Made by a program: the position numbers and the translations under genes. Below are positions 6,543-8,418 of a stretch of DNA of 8,418 bases, piece by piece (the first letter of the stretch is position 1; each line of letters starts with the position of its first letter). Origin of the DNA: Planctomycetaceae bacterium (lineage in GTDB: Bacteria > Planctomycetota > Planctomycetia > Pirellulales > Pirellulaceae); contig SKVE01000789.1 of the NCBI GenBank assembly GCA_007129635.1, positions 1 to 8,418 of the forward strand, given 5' to 3'. The notes below the pieces were generated by a model. That model was not told the origin of the DNA, did not search any database, and saw only the letters and a program-made list of their open reading frames with translations.

Positions 6543-7280
6543 ATGTCCAGGTTCCTATTGAGTTTTGTAATCGCTTCGGCGATGCTAGTTGTGAGCCTGC
6601 CCCTGCTAGCACAGGGCCCGGGACAGGGTGCAGGACAGGGTGCAGGACAGGGTGCAGGACGAGGACAAGGGTGGGGCGGCGGCCGGGCCGCCGGCCAAGG
6701 AGCCAGGCAGGACGGGGCGATGCCCGACCGTGGACAAGGCTGGGGGCAGAACCGGGGCGATATGGTGACGCTGGTCAACCGTGCCGACGTCCAGGCTGAA
6801 TTGAAGCTCGATCCCGAGCAACGAAAGCAGCTCGCCGCACTTGGTGAAACCGAACATGCACGCCTCGCCGCGCAGATGCTCAGCGAGCGGGGTAGTTGCG
6901 AACGCACGGACCAGCGGCGAGCCGTGATGGCCCAGGTACGGCAAGATATCGAACGGATCATGGACTCGCAGCAATGGGAGCGACTGAACCAAATCTGGGT
7001 CCAGATCCGTGGCGTTCGGGCGTTGCAAAGCGATCGGATCTCCAAAACATTGGAGATCTCGCGACCGCAGCAGAAGCAAATCGATCAGTTGCTGGCGGGG
7101 GGATTTCAAGGCCGTGGGGGCCAGATCGAGGCCCAGGTGCTGAAGGTGCTGACCGACGATCAGCGTCAGCAGTTCGTCGCCCTGCAGGGGCCTCGATTCC
7201 AGCAAGATCGCAGCCCCATGGGCGGAGCCGCCGGTGATCCACCTCGTGATGGCCGCGGTCGAATGCAACGCCCGCAGTAG
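6543..7280 (+). CDS. Secreted Gly/Gln-rich helical protein with Spy/CpxP-like LTxxQ motifs
   Basis: The product is 245 residues from ATG 6543. A signal peptide spans about 1-23 (MSRF, hydrophobic core, LLA before Q24). A low-complexity segment (25-72) follows, rich in Gly, Gln, Arg and Trp, with GQGA three times. From about 73 the sequence is amphipathic helix. Three spaced motifs resemble the LTxxQ signature of Spy/CpxP-type periplasmic proteins: LKLDPEQRKQL (87-97), LEISRPQQKQI (170-180) and VLTDDQRQQF (202-211). The C-terminal tail is Arg/Gly/Pro-rich. By analogy with Spy/CpxP and the metal-sensing CnrX group, it may act as a periplasmic chaperone or stress sensor; this is inference. A single Cys (C119) is present, with no His-rich metal site. 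The adaptor gene starts 29 nt downstream, so co-transcription is likely. The coding call is strong, the family moderate, the function uncertain. Confidence 0.82.
   Translation: MSRFLLSFVIASAMLVVSLPLLAQGPGQGAGQGAGQGAGRGQGWGGGRAAGQGARQDGAMPDRGQGWGQNRGDMVTLVNRADVQAELKLDPEQRKQLAALGETEHARLAAQMLSERGSCERTDQRRAVMAQVRQDIERIMDSQQWERLNQIWVQIRGVRALQSDRISKTLEISRPQQKQIDQLLAGGFQGRGGQIEAQVLKVLTDDQRQQFVALQGPRFQQDRSPMGGAAGDPPRDGRGRMQRPQ
6621..6656 (+). repeat. 12-bp tandem repeat, three perfect copies (GQGA)
   Basis: GGACAGGGTGCA is repeated without mismatch at 6621-6632, 6633-6644 and 6645-6656, then decays into GGACGAGGACAA. It is in frame and encodes GQGA three times just after the predicted signal-peptide cleavage site. 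Perfect DNA identity, including synonymous positions, points to recent slippage, so copy number may vary between strains. Confidence 0.92.
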
Positions 7281-7298
7281 TTGCACCGTTGGTTGATT

Positions 7299-7302
7299 GG
7301 AG
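7299..7302 (+). promoter_or_regulatory. Ribosome-binding site of the efflux adaptor gene
   Basis: GGAG is placed 7 nt before ATG 7310, inside the 29-nt gap after the preceding stop. A second purine block (AGGA, 7304-7307) is too close to the start to be the main site. It supports ATG 7310 over the in-frame ATG at 7346. Confidence 0.6.
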
Positions 7303-7309
7303 CAGGAAC

Positions 7310-8418
7310 ATGCAGAAGCATTCGAATCAACATGCCGGCGACTCGATGCCGGCGTCGCGTGCAAAGAAACGGCGGCGGAAAAAACGTCGACGGCTGGTGG
7401 TGTTCCTGCTGGTGATCGCGGTGGCGGCAACCATCGGCGGGTGGTGGTACGCGACGAACCGAGTCGGCTCGGATGAATCTACCCTGCAGACGGTCGTGGT
7501 CGAACGCCGCGATTTTTCATCCTCGGTGCTCGCCACCGGCGCGGTCCGCCCGCAGGTGGGTGCCGAGGTCCGCGTGGGGGCTCGGTTGTCAGGCAAAGTC
7601 GCAAAGCTAAGCGCTAATGTTGGGGACCCTGTCGCTCGTGGCCAAGTGATCGCAGAGATCGAGAAGGAAGATCTGGAAGCCATGCTGGCTCAACGCGAAG
7701 CCGAATTGCAGTTGGCCCAGGCGAAATTGGCAGCCCTGCATCGTCTGTTTCCCAAAGAGATCCAACGCGCTGAATTGGAGATCGCCCGCTGGCAGGCCAC
7801 CTGCACGCTCGGCGAACAGGAGATCGCGCGAGAAACGAAACTATTCGAACAGAACGCCACCTCCGAAGCCGCCTTGGATCAGACCCAAGAACGGCTGACC
7901 GTCGCCCAGGTGCAGTTGGCCGCAGCGAAAAAGGAATACACGCTGGTCGAGGTCCGTCACGAAGAGGATGTCAAGCAAGCGGCGGCCGAAATCGCCCGAG
8001 CACAATCGGCCGTGACCAACGCGCGGATCCAACTGTCCTACGCGACCATCACGGCGCCCATCGATGGGGTCATCGCGTCCGTTTCGACCCAGGAAGGCGA
8101 AACCGTCGCCGCCGGGTTCAATGCGCCGACTTTCGTGACCATCATCGATCTGCAACGCCTGCAGGTCGATGCCTATGTGGACGAGGTGGATATCGGACGG
8201 ATTCAAGTGGGGCAACAGGCCATGTTCACGGTCGATACGTTTCCCGGTCGCGAGTTCGTCGGACAGGTCAACGCGATCTACCCCAAGGCGGTGATCCAGG
8301 ACAATGTGGTGAACTACGACGTGGTCATCGAAATCCTGGAACCCTACGAAAACTTGTTGCGCCCGGAGATGACCGCCGGCGTCACGATCCTGTTGGATAA
8401 GAAGACCGATGTGCTGGC
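7310..8418 (+). CDS. Membrane-fusion efflux adaptor (HlyD/MacA-type), C-terminus cut by window edge
   Basis: 369 residues are visible and the frame is open at the right edge. The N-terminus has a very basic run (RAKKRRRKKRRR, 17-28) followed by one membrane helix (about 29-47). This fits an inner-membrane anchor with a cytoplasmic N-terminus, as in MacA. The first lipoyl half is at about 84-118 (ARLSGKVAKL, VGDPVARGQVIAEIE). A long alpha-helical hairpin, rich in Ala, Glu and Gln, spans about 119-241. The second lipoyl half is at about 243-278 (LSYATITAPIDGVI, QEGETVAAG). Beta-barrel strands follow (LQVDAYVDEVDIGRIQVGQ, FVGQVNAIYPKA, then NYDVVIEI and LLRPEMTAGVTI). The adaptor links an inner-membrane pump to an outer-membrane channel. 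The NYDVVIEI and RPEMTAGVTI motifs favour the MacA branch working with a MacB ABC transporter, which should lie just to the right. The substrate is unknown. Confidence 0.9.
   Translation, partial: MQKHSNQHAGDSMPASRAKKRRRKKRRRLVVFLLVIAVAATIGGWWYATNRVGSDESTLQTVVVERRDFSSSVLATGAVRPQVGAEVRVGARLSGKVAKLSANVGDPVARGQVIAEIEKEDLEAMLAQREAELQLAQAKLAALHRLFPKEIQRAELEIARWQATCTLGEQEIARETKLFEQNATSEAALDQTQERLTVAQVQLAAAKKEYTLVEVRHEEDVKQAAAEIARAQSAVTNARIQLSYATITAPIDGVIASVSTQEGETVAAGFNAPTFVTIIDLQRLQVDAYVDEVDIGRIQVGQQAMFTVDTFPGREFVGQVNAIYPKAVIQDNVVNYDVVIEILEPYENLLRPEMTAGVTILLDKKTDVL

Noticed and set aside
6621..6656. Possible CRISPR-like or IS-end repeat
   Set aside because: The 12-bp units are adjacent, in frame and without spacers; this is coding low complexity.
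6606..7430. Minus-strand 274-residue frame antisense to the LTxxQ gene
   Set aside because: It spans the end of one supported gene and the start of the next and has Pro/Ser/Cys repeats that are merely the complement of the GQGA repeat.

Overview
The window looks like chromosomal DNA from a planctomycete (Pirellulaceae/Rhodopirellula-like). This is inferred from the gene content: a double zinc-ribbon protein fused to a multi-pass membrane domain, a very long exported subtilase, secreted Gly/Gln-rich proteins, moderately GC-rich codons, and patchy Shine-Dalgarno use. No rRNA, tRNA, CRISPR array, insertion sequence or phage gene was seen.

Layout. (1) At the left edge, on the minus strand, is the N-terminal 220 residues of a family-2-type glycosyltransferase; the window cuts off its C-terminus. 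(2) A 325-nt divergent intergenic region follows. (3) On the plus strand is a double zinc-ribbon, six-helix membrane protein of unknown function (987-2237). (4) A 301-nt gap holds a possible terminator hairpin and an AT-rich patch with inverted repeats. (5) Next is a 1267-residue exported serine protease of the S8 (subtilisin) clan (2539-6342). Its spacing between catalytic residues and its local motifs resemble eukaryotic tripeptidyl-peptidase II rather than ordinary subtilisins. (6) A 200-nt leader contains a well-formed nested hairpin. (7) A small secreted helical protein with Spy/CpxP-like LTxxQ motifs (6543-7280) follows. (8) Only 29 nt downstream is a membrane-fusion (HlyD/MacA-type) efflux adaptor that runs off the right edge (7310-8418+).

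Working together. The Spy-like protein and the efflux adaptor almost certainly form one operon, probably continued by transporter genes (MacB-like ABC ATPase/permease) beyond the right edge. The protease has its own upstream region and a 200-nt gap after it, so it may be transcribed alone. The shared theme is the cell envelope: four of the five genes encode membrane or exported proteins, or act on envelope polymers.

The points most worth a second look are the exported TPPII-like protease with an EF-hand-type loop in its Asp-His insertion, the nested hairpin leader, and the coupling of a triple-LTxxQ protein to an efflux adaptor.
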